A stretch of 64,000 nt of DNA from Alkalihalobacillus sp. BA299 (GCF_017745675.1 NZ_JAFLJM010000007.1:185092-249091), one strand, 5' to 3'; positions 9,735 through 18,322 are shown, counted from the stretch's first letter. The notes: generated by a model from the sequence alone, not told the origin. Program-made: numbers and translations.

Positions 9735-9834
9735 ATAACAAATGTGGGCATTTTTATCGTTAACATTTCTAGTCGTGCTGATTAAGACCTAAATAAGGTG
9801 AAGCGTTTTTTACAAGAAGAGTATTAATAATTGG

Positions 9835-9863
9835 GAGGCTGACATATTTTGTCAGCCTCTTTC
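9835..9863 (+). terminator. Terminator after cimA
   Basis: Perfect 10-bp stem GAGGCTGACA (9835-9844) / TGTCAGCCTC (9850-9859), then TTTC. Confidence 0.8.
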
Positions 9864-9984
9864 ATTGTAGTTTTGACCTTCAAAATATTTATCTTGGTAT
9901 TAATTAAATAATTCATCATTGATTTAGTTTAGTATCTAGTTTTCATTAATCTAGAAATTAATTTCTGAAAATTCATAAAAAACA

Positions 9985-10036
9985 TTGAACTAGTAAAAGT
10001 AAGTTGATATAATAAATTCAAACAAACGTTAGATTT
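9985..10036 (+). promoter_or_regulatory. Sigma-A promoter with KstR2-like operator (module 1)
   Basis: TTGAAC (9985-9990), 17-nt spacer, TATAAT (10008-10013), then the operator AACAAACGTTAGAT at 10021-10034. The operator covers the expected transcription start, as a repressor site would. The same promoter-operator block recurs at 38.0, 51.1 and 55.7 kb. It lies in front of a decayed acyl-CoA ligase and the acyl-CoA dehydrogenase. Confidence 0.75.
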
Positions 10037-10126
10037 GTTTTGTTTGCTGCTTTTAAATAGAATGTCAGGGGCAAGTAGTTTATCGTGATAGTTCAGTATG
10101 GGGTTATAGACATCGTAATGTAATAA

Positions 10127-10285
10127 CGACAATCTCCGTTCATATTGAAAGAAAGAGTAGCTAAATGGTGGTTGCCTGATGAAATTGTCTTTATGAAAAG
10201 TTGACAGAAGACATCAATCGGTAAAATCGATAAAAAGCTGTTACGTGAGCATAACAAAGAAAGCTATTCATTAAAGCAATTTTAA
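10127..10285 (+). pseudogene. C-terminal remnant of an acyl-CoA ligase
   Basis: Read in frame, this stretch gives LKERVAKWWLPDEIVFMKS, a TGA stop, then QKTSIGKIDKKLLREHNK and a final stop at 10283-10285. That is the C-terminal end of an adenylate-forming CoA ligase, including the catalytic-lysine motif (T-S-x-GK-I-D-K). Everything upstream is missing. The promoter module just ahead shows that a ligase gene once headed this operon, directly before the acyl-CoA dehydrogenase. Confidence 0.8.
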
Positions 10286-10357
10286 ACCACTTTAAAATAT
10301 AGTTTACAATGCTTCATTTAATAAATTAAAAATTTAGAAGAAAAGGGAGAGATTTGA

Positions 10358-11557
10358 ATGTACAATTTTAGTCCAACACCTGAACAAGAAGAATTGTTAG
10401 CTAGAGCAAAGAAAATTATGATCGAGGATGTCTATCCTGCAGAAAAGGATATTATCCCTGGGGTAGGACTTCCTGATGAAATTCTAAAACCATTACAACA
10501 AAAAGTAAAAGACCAAAATTTATGGGCTGCACATATGCCTAAAAGTATTGGTGGTTTGGGCTTAGGGAATGTTTTCTTAGGATTATTAAATGAAATATTA
10601 GGTAGTAGTGTACTTGGACCTCGTGTTTTTGGAACAGCTGCACCAGACACAGGGAACACGGAAATTCTCTTGAAAGCAGGTACACCTGAGCAACATGAAA
10701 AGTATTTAAGACCTATCATTGAAGATGAAATTCGTTCATGCTTTGCGATGACAGAACGGGATGTATCAGGTGCAGATCCAACAGGTATCGAAACAACTGC
10801 AGTTAGAGATGGTGATGAGTGGGTTATCAATGGGCATAAATGGTTTATTAGTAATGCGGGATTAGCCTCATTTGCAATCGTAATGGCTGTAACGAATCCA
10901 GATTCTGCTCCACATGAACGTGCAACGATGTTCCTTGTTGATGCAGGAACACCAGGATTTGAAATGATACGTGACATTGGCGTAATGGGTGATTTTAGTG
11001 AAGGTGGACATTGGGAGATTAAATTTAACAATTGCCGTATTCCAAAAGAAAACATTTTAGGAAAAGAAGGCGAAGGATTTAAATTAGCACAATTGCGTTT
11101 AGGACCAGGACGTATTACACACGCGATGCGCTGGTTAGGCGTGATGAATCGCAGCTTTGATTTAATGCTTGATTATGCACTTAAGAGAAAAACGAGAGGT
11201 AAACCGTTAGCTGAATTCCAAACGATTCAAAACTTTATTGCCGACTCAGCTGCTGAAATTTCAGCCTGCCGTTTAATGACACTTCACGCAGCTTGGATGA
11301 TGGACCAAGGTGGAGATGCACGGAAGGAAATTGCTTTAATTAAGTTCTACGGAGCCAAAATATTAAATGATGTAATTAGCCGAGCCATCCAAGTCCACGG
11401 TTCACTAGGGTATTCAAAAGATACACCGTTAGAAGGTTTTTATCGTGAAGCGAGAGCGGCCCACATTTATGATGGTCCAGACGAAGTTCACCGTGTAGTG
11501 GTGGCCAAACGCTATTTAAAAGAGTATCAAAATAGAAATAATGATGTATTAGTATAA
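10358..11557 (+). CDS. Acyl-CoA dehydrogenase of the ACAD10/11 type
   Basis: This 399-residue FAD enzyme has the standard ACAD layout: N-terminal helices, the middle domain with CFAMTERDVSGADPTG and GHKWFISNAG, and the C-terminal helical domain. The usual catalytic glutamate of the 'YEG' motif is replaced by aspartate in IYDGPDEVHR (Asp about residue 371). This D-G-P-D-E-V-H pattern is characteristic of human ACAD10/ACAD11 and bacterial relatives such as LvaC, which process 4-phosphorylated acyl-CoAs together with an APH-type kinase. Such a kinase is encoded at 57.3 kb. The gene starts with a good GGGAGAG site and is followed by an SDR. The subfamily call is by motif only. Confidence 0.85.
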   Translation: MYNFSPTPEQEELLARAKKIMIEDVYPAEKDIIPGVGLPDEILKPLQQKVKDQNLWAAHMPKSIGGLGLGNVFLGLLNEILGSSVLGPRVFGTAAPDTGNTEILLKAGTPEQHEKYLRPIIEDEIRSCFAMTERDVSGADPTGIETTAVRDGDEWVINGHKWFISNAGLASFAIVMAVTNPDSAPHERATMFLVDAGTPGFEMIRDIGVMGDFSEGGHWEIKFNNCRIPKENILGKEGEGFKLAQLRLGPGRITHAMRWLGVMNRSFDLMLDYALKRKTRGKPLAEFQTIQNFIADSAAEISACRLMTLHAAWMMDQGGDARKEIALIKFYGAKILNDVISRAIQVHGSLGYSKDTPLEGFYREARAAHIYDGPDEVHRVVVAKRYLKEYQNRNNDVLV

Positions 11558-11618
11558 TAGTTTAATCAACTATTCTTATGGGATGTGCTTAAAATAGGAG
11601 TAATAAGGGGGGATATCA

Positions 11619-12371
11619 GTGGGAGAACTTACTGGAAAAGTAATCGTTGTTACTGGAGGAAGCCGCGGGATAGGAGCAGAAATGGTTCGTGAATTTGCTA
11701 TAAAAGGGGCAGATGTCGTCATTAGTAGTCGTCGTATAGAAGCCTGTGAAGAGATCGCACAGGAAATTCGCGAACTTGGTAGAAAAGCAGTTACTGTTTC
11801 ATGTGATGTTTCAAGTATATCGGATATTAAAAACTTATTTCAAGTGACAATGGATGAGTTTGGTAGATTAGATGTACTAGTCAATAATGCAGGAGCCAAT
11901 GTTACAAAACCAGCCATTGAAGTAACGGTAGAAGATTGGGATTATATTAATGATGTAAATATTAAAGGACTATTCTTTGCCTGCCAAGAAGCTGCAAAGA
12001 TTATGATTAACCAAGATGGCGGTAAAATCATTAACATTTCTTCCGTTGGCGGAGTAAAACCGTACAAACGAATCACACCTTATACCGCAACAAAAGCAGC
12101 TGTAATTCATATGACAAAATCATTGGCAGCAGAATGGGCACGGTATAATATCCATGTTAATTCGATTGCACCGGGACTAATAGGAACAGAAATAAACAAA
12201 AAAGAGCGGGAAGATAAAGCTTGGCTTGAAAAGGCGACTAAAGCAATCCCTTTACGAAGATTAGGTGAACCAAAAGATATTTCGAAAATGGCGTATTATC
12301 TAGTATCTGATGCAGCTAATTATATTACAGGGCAAACATTCTTTATCGATGGTGGAACTTTATCGGAGTAA
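11619..12371 (+). CDS. SDR oxidoreductase (FabG-like)
   Basis: This is a 250-residue classical short-chain dehydrogenase. It shows TGGSRGIG for the dinucleotide, NNAG at about residue 90, the active-site serine in NISSVGG, and YTATK with Tyr and Lys. SSRR after the second strand suggests NADP(H). The start is GTG preceded by GGGGGGA. It follows the acyl-CoA dehydrogenase by 61 nt and is probably in the same operon. A role in oxidising or reducing a hydroxyl or keto intermediate is inferred from context; the substrate is unknown. Confidence 0.85.
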   Translation: MGELTGKVIVVTGGSRGIGAEMVREFAIKGADVVISSRRIEACEEIAQEIRELGRKAVTVSCDVSSISDIKNLFQVTMDEFGRLDVLVNNAGANVTKPAIEVTVEDWDYINDVNIKGLFFACQEAAKIMINQDGGKIINISSVGGVKPYKRITPYTATKAAVIHMTKSLAAEWARYNIHVNSIAPGLIGTEINKKEREDKAWLEKATKAIPLRRLGEPKDISKMAYYLVSDAANYITGQTFFIDGGTLSE

Positions 12372-12375
12372 AAAA

Positions 12376-12420
12376 GAAAAGGCAGTTATATGGATAAATG
12401 AACATATGACTGCCTTTTAA
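12376..12420 (+). terminator. Terminator between the SDR and CaiB-like genes
   Basis: Long stem AAAAGGCAGTtATATG / CATATgACTGCCTTTT with a 10-nt loop and a terminal T stretch. It separates the SDR from the next gene although that starts only about 35 nt later. Confidence 0.8.
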
Positions 12421-12452
12421 AAAAAAATTTTTATAAGGAAGGAGGGAATTTA

Positions 12453-13607
12453 GTGAAATCACCACTTCATTCTCTTAGAGTTTTAGACCTTACTCGTTTA
12501 TTACCGGGTCCTTACTGTACGTTACTATTGGCAGATTTTGGGGCAGAAGTTATTAAAATTGAAGAGCCGCAATTAGGAGATTACGCGAGATGGGAAGAGC
12601 CAAAAGTAGGAACAGATAGTGCGATTTTTTCATCTTTAAATCGTAATAAAAAAAGTGTTACTCTTAACTTGAAGGCTGAAAAAGACAAAGAAATATTTTT
12701 GGAAATGGTAAAAACCGCTGATATTGTTGTAGAATCATTCCGTCCCGGAGTGATGGATCGGTTAGGATTAAAGTATGAACATTTAAAAATGATTAACCCA
12801 AAATTAATTTATTGCGCGATTACAGGATATGGTCAAACTGGACCATATGCAAAATTACCAGGCCATGACCTCAATTATTTAAGTTTTGCCGGTTTGTTAG
12901 AATTACAGGGAGAACGAAATGCTAAGCCCGTGCTATCACCTGTACAAATTGCCGATATCGGTGGAGGGTCTTTAAATGCTGTCATCGGCATATTAATGGC
13001 AGTCATTTCAAGAAACCAAACTGGAGAAGGACAGTTCGTTGACATTTCCATGTTGGATGGAGTTGTTTCGTGGTTACAAACAATCCTTCCCAACTATTTA
13101 GCGAATAACGAATTACCGACACGTGGAAAATTGCCATTATCAGGCGAAAAAGCTTGTTATGAAGTATATGAAACTTCAGATCAACGTTATTTAGCTGTTG
13201 GTGCACTAGAGCCGAAATTTTGGAAAGAGTTTTGTAAAGGAATTAACAGAGAAGACTTAATCGAAGACTTGGGAGCACCTATAAGCAGACAAGATGAGAT
13301 GAAAAATGAGATTAGTAATATTATTAAAGCAAAAACATTAGGTGAATGGGTAGAAACATTTGAAGAGTATGACACTTGTGTATCACCTGTATTAAATTTT
13401 GAAGAAATGATTAGTCATCCTCAAATAGTAAGCCGGCAAATGATCCAATCTGTACCAGGCTTAAATTATAAACATATCGGAATACCGATCAAATTGTCAG
13501 AAACTCCTGGTAACATTCATTCTAATGCACCTCGGTTAGGGGAACATAATGAAGAAATATTTGAACAAATTGGTTATTCAAAGGAAGGTTTTAAAAACTC
13601 GATCTAG
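12453..13607 (+). CDS. CaiB/BaiF family protein, AMACR-like
   Basis: This is a 384-residue class III CoA-transferase fold protein, starting with GTG after GGAAGGAGG. The N-terminus (RVLDLTRLLPGPYCTLLLAD) and the segment GHDLNYLSFAGLLELQG are the pattern of alpha-methylacyl-CoA racemases (AMACR, mycobacterial MCR), whose active-site acid lies in GHD-x-NY; true CoA-transferases differ there. It may therefore epimerise a 2-methylacyl-CoA, as needed when branched or isoprenoid-type chains are oxidised. A CoA-transferase role cannot be excluded. Confidence 0.75.
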   Translation: MKSPLHSLRVLDLTRLLPGPYCTLLLADFGAEVIKIEEPQLGDYARWEEPKVGTDSAIFSSLNRNKKSVTLNLKAEKDKEIFLEMVKTADIVVESFRPGVMDRLGLKYEHLKMINPKLIYCAITGYGQTGPYAKLPGHDLNYLSFAGLLELQGERNAKPVLSPVQIADIGGGSLNAVIGILMAVISRNQTGEGQFVDISMLDGVVSWLQTILPNYLANNELPTRGKLPLSGEKACYEVYETSDQRYLAVGALEPKFWKEFCKGINREDLIEDLGAPISRQDEMKNEISNIIKAKTLGEWVETFEEYDTCVSPVLNFEEMISHPQIVSRQMIQSVPGLNYKHIGIPIKLSETPGNIHSNAPRLGEHNEEIFEQIGYSKEGFKNSI

Positions 13608-13683
13608 TGTTGCTATAAAGTAATTATTTTCTTGGGGACCTGAATTTTTAAGGTGAAAGAATTGAAGTTGACATCCCGCCAGG

Positions 13684-13737
13684 TTTTTGGAGGGAAGTCC
13701 ACACTCTAAATCAGTAATATTCATAATTATCAAAAAA
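13684..13737. repeat. About 50-bp direct repeat, copy A
   Basis: Nearly the same sequence occurs at 16219-16272: both begin TTTGGAGGGA, contain CACACTCTAAAT and end AATATTCATAATTATCAAAA. The two copies bracket the broken LuxR-type gene and the RibB-like gene. Confidence 0.75.
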
Positions 13738-13892
13738 CGAAGTGTATACTGCGTTCAGATTTTAATGAATAATGTTTTATCAAAAATCAATATAATAGTT
13801 TTTATATTAAAATACGTACTCTATACAATTCCTTAAAGCATAAGTAATCAATTAATTTTGGTAATAAAAGTAAAAATATTATGAAATCCAAC

Positions 13893-14255
13893 CTAGCTTA
13901 TAGGAATGATAAGATGATCATTTTGATCGTTAGGGTTAACATATTTACTCCCGTATTTTTCAAAAAACTCTAAACAAGAAATAAATACGGCACGTCTCTT
14001 TCTTAAGGCGTTATCAATGGGAGGCAAATTTCTAACATAATCTCTAACATGCCCTATATAATGCATGCCACTCGAATTAATTTTTATAATTCCCTCAACG
14101 ATATTTCCGAGTGGTGAATACCTAAATAGATGGATTTCTCCAATTGGAAATAAATCAACCAACCCTTTTGTTATCATATTTAATTTTTCGTCATGAGTTA
14201 ATGTTTTGTCTAAGTTATTCCATATATATTCACTCACTGTTGTTTCACTTACCAT
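13893..14255 (-). pseudogene. LuxR-type regulator lacking its HTH domain
   Basis: The 120 residues match the N-terminal sensory half of the two intact LuxR-type regulators at 18.6 and 27.1 kb (shared blocks LFPIGEIHLFRYSPLGNIVEGIIKIN, broken here, and FEKYGSKYVNPND). It stops at LIIPIS, where the others continue into the rest of the sensor and the helix-turn-helix. Sequence just past the stop resembles the region after the intact gene's end (AATAAAAGTAAA and ATCCA-C-CT at both), so an internal deletion of about 330 bp seems to have removed the C-terminus. It cannot bind DNA through the usual domain. Confidence 0.75.
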
Positions 14256-14358
14256 ACCATCTACTCCTTCCTATGAACATCAGCTTATAGATTGAATTTA
14301 CAAAGATATAAAAGATAAAAGTAAAAATGTTACTATGGTAAAAAATGAAATAATAGTT

Positions 14359-14372
14359 TACTTGCGTTTACA
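14359..14372. promoter_or_regulatory. Degenerate cre site upstream of the broken LuxR gene
   Basis: TACTTGCGTTTACA keeps the CG core and right half of a CcpA site. It lies at about the same distance ahead of this gene as the good cre sites ahead of the two intact paralogues. Confidence 0.35.
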
Positions 14373-14417
14373 ATTAACTGTTTCTACAAGAAAAGGGTTT
14401 ATTGTAGAATTAGAAAA

Positions 14418-14484
14418 TCCCCAAAAAAAGGGGGGATCCAACTCTTTTTTGGGAATTGTTCAATTTGTTAAAGTTCGTTATGAT
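14418..14484 (+). promoter_or_regulatory. LuxR-box plus promoter, copy 1 (RibB-like gene)
   Basis: An inverted CCCC/GGGG repeat (14419-14435) is followed by AACTCTTTTTTGGGAAT, a weak -35 TTGTTC (14456-14461), 17 nt and -10 TATGAT (14479-14484). Copies 2 (19.7 kb) and 3 (28.0 kb) have the same order and the same 22-nt gap between GGGAAT and the -10. All three lie between a LuxR-type gene and the operon it faces, so they are probably its activator sites. Confidence 0.65.
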
Positions 14485-14551
14485 TAATTTATAGCTTTAA
14501 AACCATTATCAAATCAATAAAATGGGCCAAAGAGAATGTTGTACAACTAAA

Positions 14552-14565
14552 TGGTAGCGCTTTCA
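14552..14565 (+). promoter_or_regulatory. cre site (CcpA) in the RibB-like leader
   Basis: TGGTAGCGCTTTCA fits WTGNNARCGNWWWCAW at every position. It lies 68 nt after the -10, so CcpA would act as a roadblock. Confidence 0.6.
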
Positions 14566-14801
14566 AAGTTAGCGGAGAAAGTGCGGTGGTTATCTAGCAG
14601 CTTCAATATGGATCTAGAGCACGAAAGGGTCCAGCGATTTCAGGTCAAGACTTAATATTTCCCATAACAAATTATGATTTTTCTATTCTTCCCTATGAGC
14701 ATATCAAAAGGGGCATGTCTTGATAGTAATTTAATGATTTGGTTTACAGAAAAACATGTGAATAATGAAGTGAACATATTACAGTAGAAGGGATGGGGGA
14801 A

Positions 14802-15995
14802 ATGTTTAATTCGGTAGAAGAAGCGATTGCTGATTTACAACAAAGAAAAATAATTATCGTATGTGACGATGAAAATCGTGAAAATGAAGGAGATTTTGTC
14901 CTATTAGCTGAACATGCAACACCTGAAAATATAAATTTTCTTATTAAATACGGGAGGGGACTTGTTTGTGTTCCAATTGCTGAACAACTCGGTAAGAAAT
15001 TAGGGCTTTTTCCAATGGTAAGTCAAAATACGGACCCACATGGAACAGCTTTTACGGTCAGTATTGATTATAAGAGTACAACAACAGGAATATCGGCTTT
15101 TGAACGGTCAGATACAATTTTAGAGATGATCAAGAATCAATCTGAAGCAAACGACTTTAAAAAACCAGGTCATGTATTTCCATTGATCGCTAAAGATGGA
15201 GGTGTACTTGAAAGACCAGGGCATACAGAAGCAGCTGTTGATCTGGCACGTTTAGCAGGCTCCACCCCAGCTGGTGTCATTTGTGAAATAATAAAAGATG
15301 ATGGAACAATGGCTCGAGTGAGTGACCTACGAAAAATTGCCGACAAATATCAGTTGAAAATGATCACGATTAAGGATTTAATTCAATATCGCATGACTAA
15401 TGAAGTATTAGTAAAACAAGAAGTAAAAATAAACCTGCCTTCAGAATATGGAAATTTTCAAGCTGTAGGTTATTCAAATAAAAGAAATAGAGACGAACAC
15501 ATAGCCATTATTAAAGGTAAAATTGATTCAAATAGTGTTCCTCTCGTACGAATCCATACACAGAATTTATTAGGAGATGTATTTGGCTCTTTCAATACTA
15601 AACCTAGTTTAAACCTTTATTCAATATTTGACGAGATGGAAAAATATGAATCGGCAGTATTACTTTATTTAAGGAAAGAAGAAAAAGAAGAGGAACTGAT
15701 AAAGAGGTTAAAAGTTTATAATTTACAACAGCAAGGTTATTCTACTGATGAGATAGATGAAACACTTCATCTCAACTCAGATCATAAAGATTATCATATT
15801 GCTGCACAAATTCTTAAAGATCTTGGGATTAAAAATATGAAACTTCTTGAAAATGAACGTAAAGAAGTCGAGATATTAATGGGGTACGGTATAGCTATTG
15901 ATGGAATAAATCTTTATTTTTCCCATAATCAATTGGTCAACGAACTGCCTTTAAAAAGTAGTATAAATAAGCAGGTACAATTAATAAATAAATAA
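14802..15995 (+). CDS. RibBX-type protein: DHBP synthase with degenerate GTP cyclohydrolase II domain
   Basis: The N-terminal 200 residues are an apparently intact 3,4-dihydroxy-2-butanone 4-phosphate synthase (DDENRENEGD metal site; HTEAAVDLARLAG). The C-terminal 200 residues have the GTP cyclohydrolase II fold, but its zinc cysteines are gone: where functional enzymes read SECLTGDVFGS-x-RCDCG, this one reads TQNLLGDVFGSFNTKPS. It matches the architecture called RibBX, a RibB with a non-catalytic RibA-like tail. It would add riboflavin precursor made from ribulose 5-phosphate. Placed alone in a flavoenzyme-rich island behind a LuxR-box promoter, it probably raises flavin supply. The frame opens at 14793; the ATG at 14802 has better ribosome-site spacing. 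Confidence 0.8.
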   Translation: MFNSVEEAIADLQQRKIIIVCDDENRENEGDFVLLAEHATPENINFLIKYGRGLVCVPIAEQLGKKLGLFPMVSQNTDPHGTAFTVSIDYKSTTTGISAFERSDTILEMIKNQSEANDFKKPGHVFPLIAKDGGVLERPGHTEAAVDLARLAGSTPAGVICEIIKDDGTMARVSDLRKIADKYQLKMITIKDLIQYRMTNEVLVKQEVKINLPSEYGNFQAVGYSNKRNRDEHIAIIKGKIDSNSVPLVRIHTQNLLGDVFGSFNTKPSLNLYSIFDEMEKYESAVLLYLRKEEKEEELIKRLKVYNLQQQGYSTDEIDETLHLNSDHKDYHIAAQILKDLGIKNMKLLENERKEVEILMGYGIAIDGINLYFSHNQLVNELPLKSSINKQVQLINK

Positions 15996-16041
15996 TCTTT
16001 GTTTACATTCGTATCTAACTAACAATTGTTTGAATGAAATG

Positions 16042-16083
16042 GCTGACTATTGGTGTATCTAGCACTTTAGTCAGCTTTTTATT
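16042..16083 (+). terminator. Terminator after the RibB-like gene
   Basis: GCTGACTA (16042-16049) pairs with TAGTCAGC (16068-16075), followed by TTTTTATTT. Confidence 0.85.
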
Positions 16084-16104
16084 TGGCTGATTTATATTCA
16101 AAAG

Positions 16105-16141
16105 CTTCACGCTAAAGCGTGAAGAACCAAGCGAAAGCTTG
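16105..16141. mobile_element. Twin hairpins resembling an IS200/IS605-type end
   Basis: Two adjacent perfect hairpins: CTTCACGCT/AGCGTGAAG (16105-16124) and CAAGC-GAAA-GCTTG (16128-16141). On the reverse strand the first reads CTTCACGCTTTAGCGTGAAG, the shape and CTTTAG apex typical of IS200/IS605 and IS1341 element ends and related palindromic elements. No transposase or TnpB remnant was found, so this would be a relic or a non-autonomous element. It could also simply be an RNA structure. Confidence 0.4.
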
Positions 16142-16218
16142 TTTAATGGTCCAATAGCAAAAGCAACAATCTTTTAGAAAAGAGTTTTTTATTTAAAGTA
16201 AACTTACGTAAATTACCT

Positions 16219-16272
16219 CTATTTGGAGGGAGATACACACTCTAAATTAGGAATATTCATAATTATCAAAAA
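16219..16272. repeat. About 50-bp direct repeat, copy B
   Basis: Partner of 13684-13737 with a few base differences. The region around it (15996-16491) otherwise holds only the terminator and twin hairpins. Confidence 0.75.
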
Positions 16273-16491
16273 TGTTTATCCTTATTGTATTATAAAATTT
16301 AATCTATCTTCAAGTTTAGTTAAAGAAAGGATGATGTTAATTTTTAATGAATAAAGAATAAGTTTTAAAGGTATTGTTGAACTGAAAAAAGGAAGATAGA
16401 AGGGGCTATTCATTCATAATGGAAGCTAAAATCTACTAAGTACTAATGAAAGGATAAAATTGCAAAATTGATAATTATGGAAGTGATCAAA

Positions 16492-16716
16492 ATGGAAAAT
16501 GAACCCCTAGCTGAAAAAGAAGTTAATATGAAGGATTATCACGCATTAAAGAATGATATTGAAAGAAAACGAAATCAAATGCATAGCTTAGCACGGATAA
16601 AAGGATTAAACGACAGTCAGGTAATAAAGACAAGTCAGGAACTAGATCGTAAAATTTCATCATTTCAATTACTGGTTGCTAGAGTGGAAGCCTATTACTC
16701 TTTCAGCATAGAATAA
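16492..16716 (+). CDS. Spo0E-like aspartyl-phosphate phosphatase
   Basis: This small protein (about 74 residues from the ATG at 16492, which has GGAAGTGA ahead of it; the frame opens at 16468) is predicted to be two helices. It carries IERKRNQMHSLARIKGLND and the family hallmark SQELD. Spo0E-family proteins dephosphorylate Spo0A~P and delay sporulation. Its place among catabolic genes is unusual and is matched by the KinB-like kinase at 49.6 kb. Confidence 0.85.
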   Translation: MENEPLAEKEVNMKDYHALKNDIERKRNQMHSLARIKGLNDSQVIKTSQELDRKISSFQLLVARVEAYYSFSIE

Positions 16717-16828
16717 TCGAATTGCTTCTTTTGTATAATAGCCGATTAGACTAAAAAGGTGTAATTCAAACCATAAGATATGAAAATTATTATACTGTAC
16801 TGTTAAACATGTTAAGGAGGGAATGTAT

Positions 16829-18322
16829 TTGTCCACTATTATTGCTCTAAATCCGAAAGCGGTAGAATTTATGTCTGAACCGAAAAAAATGTTTATAAAT
16901 GGTGAATGGGTCGAAGCTGCTTCTGGAAAAAGGTTCGAAACAACAAATCCAGCAACAGGTGAAGTTCTTACTTCTGTTCCAGAAGGGGATCAAGAGGATA
17001 TTGATCGTGCCGTTCGTGCTGCTCGAAAAGCATTTGAAGAAGGACCATGGCCAAAAATGAAACCAGCAGAACGTGCAAAACTATTATTAAACCTTGCTGA
17101 TATTATTGAATCTCATGGAGATACTTTCACTCATTTGGAAACCCTTGATAGCGGGACTCCAATTGGTGTAGCCTCCTATTTTACTACATTGGCTGCCGAA
17201 AATATTCGTTATTATGCTGGTTGGGCAACGAAAATCACAGGAGAAACGGTACCTTTATCCATTCCAATGAATCTATTCAATTATACTAGACGAGAAGCAA
17301 TTGGAGTTTGTGGTCAAATAGTGCCTTGGAATGCCCCGTTGATGAATGCAATTATGAAACTTTCGGCACCATTGGCAGTTGGCAATACAGTTGTATTAAA
17401 ACCATCGGAATTAACACCTTTATCAACTCTATTATTAGGTGAATTGATTCAAGAAGCAGGGTTTCCTGATGGAGTAGTTAATATAGTGACGGGTTATGGA
17501 CATACAGCTGGTGCTGCATTAACAGAACATCCAGAAGTCGATAAAATTACATTCACTGGTTCAACCGCAGTAGGTAAGCAAATTATGAGGACAGCTGCGG
17601 ATCATGTCAAAAAAGTCACTCTAGAACTAGGAGGCAAGTCTGCAAATATCATCTTTGCTGATGCTGAGTATGAACAGGCTATAGCAACAGCAGCAAATTC
17701 AATTTATGCCTTATCGGGGCAAACTTGTTTCGCTGGTTCTCGACTATTTGTGGAAAAGAAAATTTATGACCGTTTCATGAGTGATTTTGCAGACTACTCG
17801 AAGAATCTGAAATTAGGAGATGGGTTCGACCAAACAACAGTTATAGGACCACTCATTTCTGCCAAACAAAAAAGTAGGGTGTTAAATTATTTAGACATTG
17901 GACAACGTGAAGGAGCCGAAATGCTTGTCGGTGGTAATGCAACTGAAAAAGAACTTGCATGCGGTCATTTCGTAAAACCAACGGTTATGGCAAATGTTAC
18001 GAACGAAATGACTATAGCAAGAGAAGAAATTTTTGGTCCAGTCATTTCAGCAATGCCATTTGAAGATATTGATGAAGTCATTAAATTAGCTAACCAATCC
18101 ATCTATGGCTTGGGGGGGGGCGTATGCACAACAGATGTCCGTAAAGTTCACAAAGTCGCTCATGAGCTTAAAACTGGAAATGTGTATGTAAACGTCCCTC
18201 CTCTATCTGACCCTGCAACGCCATTTGGTGGATTTAAGCAAAGTGGAATAGGCAGAGAAAATGGGGCAGCTTCAATTGAGGCATACACACAACTGAAAAG
18301 TGTTTATATTAATTTAGACTAA
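16829..18322 (+). CDS. NAD(P)-dependent aldehyde dehydrogenase
   Basis: This is a full-length ALDH (about 498 residues). The catalytic cysteine is Cys300 in SGQTCFAGSR, the general-base glutamate is in LELGGKSANII, and EEIFGPV and PFGGFKQSGIGRE are present. The frame has an ATG at 16823, but AAGGAGG (16814-16820) is correctly spaced only for the TTG at 16829. The sequence resembles phenylacetaldehyde/betaine-type ALDHs. A run of nine G at 18112-18120 encodes GLGGG near the C-terminus and could slip. In the island it would oxidise an aldehyde intermediate to an acid; the substrate is unknown. Confidence 0.88.
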   Translation: MSTIIALNPKAVEFMSEPKKMFINGEWVEAASGKRFETTNPATGEVLTSVPEGDQEDIDRAVRAARKAFEEGPWPKMKPAERAKLLLNLADIIESHGDTFTHLETLDSGTPIGVASYFTTLAAENIRYYAGWATKITGETVPLSIPMNLFNYTRREAIGVCGQIVPWNAPLMNAIMKLSAPLAVGNTVVLKPSELTPLSTLLLGELIQEAGFPDGVVNIVTGYGHTAGAALTEHPEVDKITFTGSTAVGKQIMRTAADHVKKVTLELGGKSANIIFADAEYEQAIATAANSIYALSGQTCFAGSRLFVEKKIYDRFMSDFADYSKNLKLGDGFDQTTVIGPLISAKQKSRVLNYLDIGQREGAEMLVGGNATEKELACGHFVKPTVMANVTNEMTIAREEIFGPVISAMPFEDIDEVIKLANQSIYGLGGGVCTTDVRKVHKVAHELKTGNVYVNVPPLSDPATPFGGFKQSGIGRENGAASIEAYTQLKSVYINLD

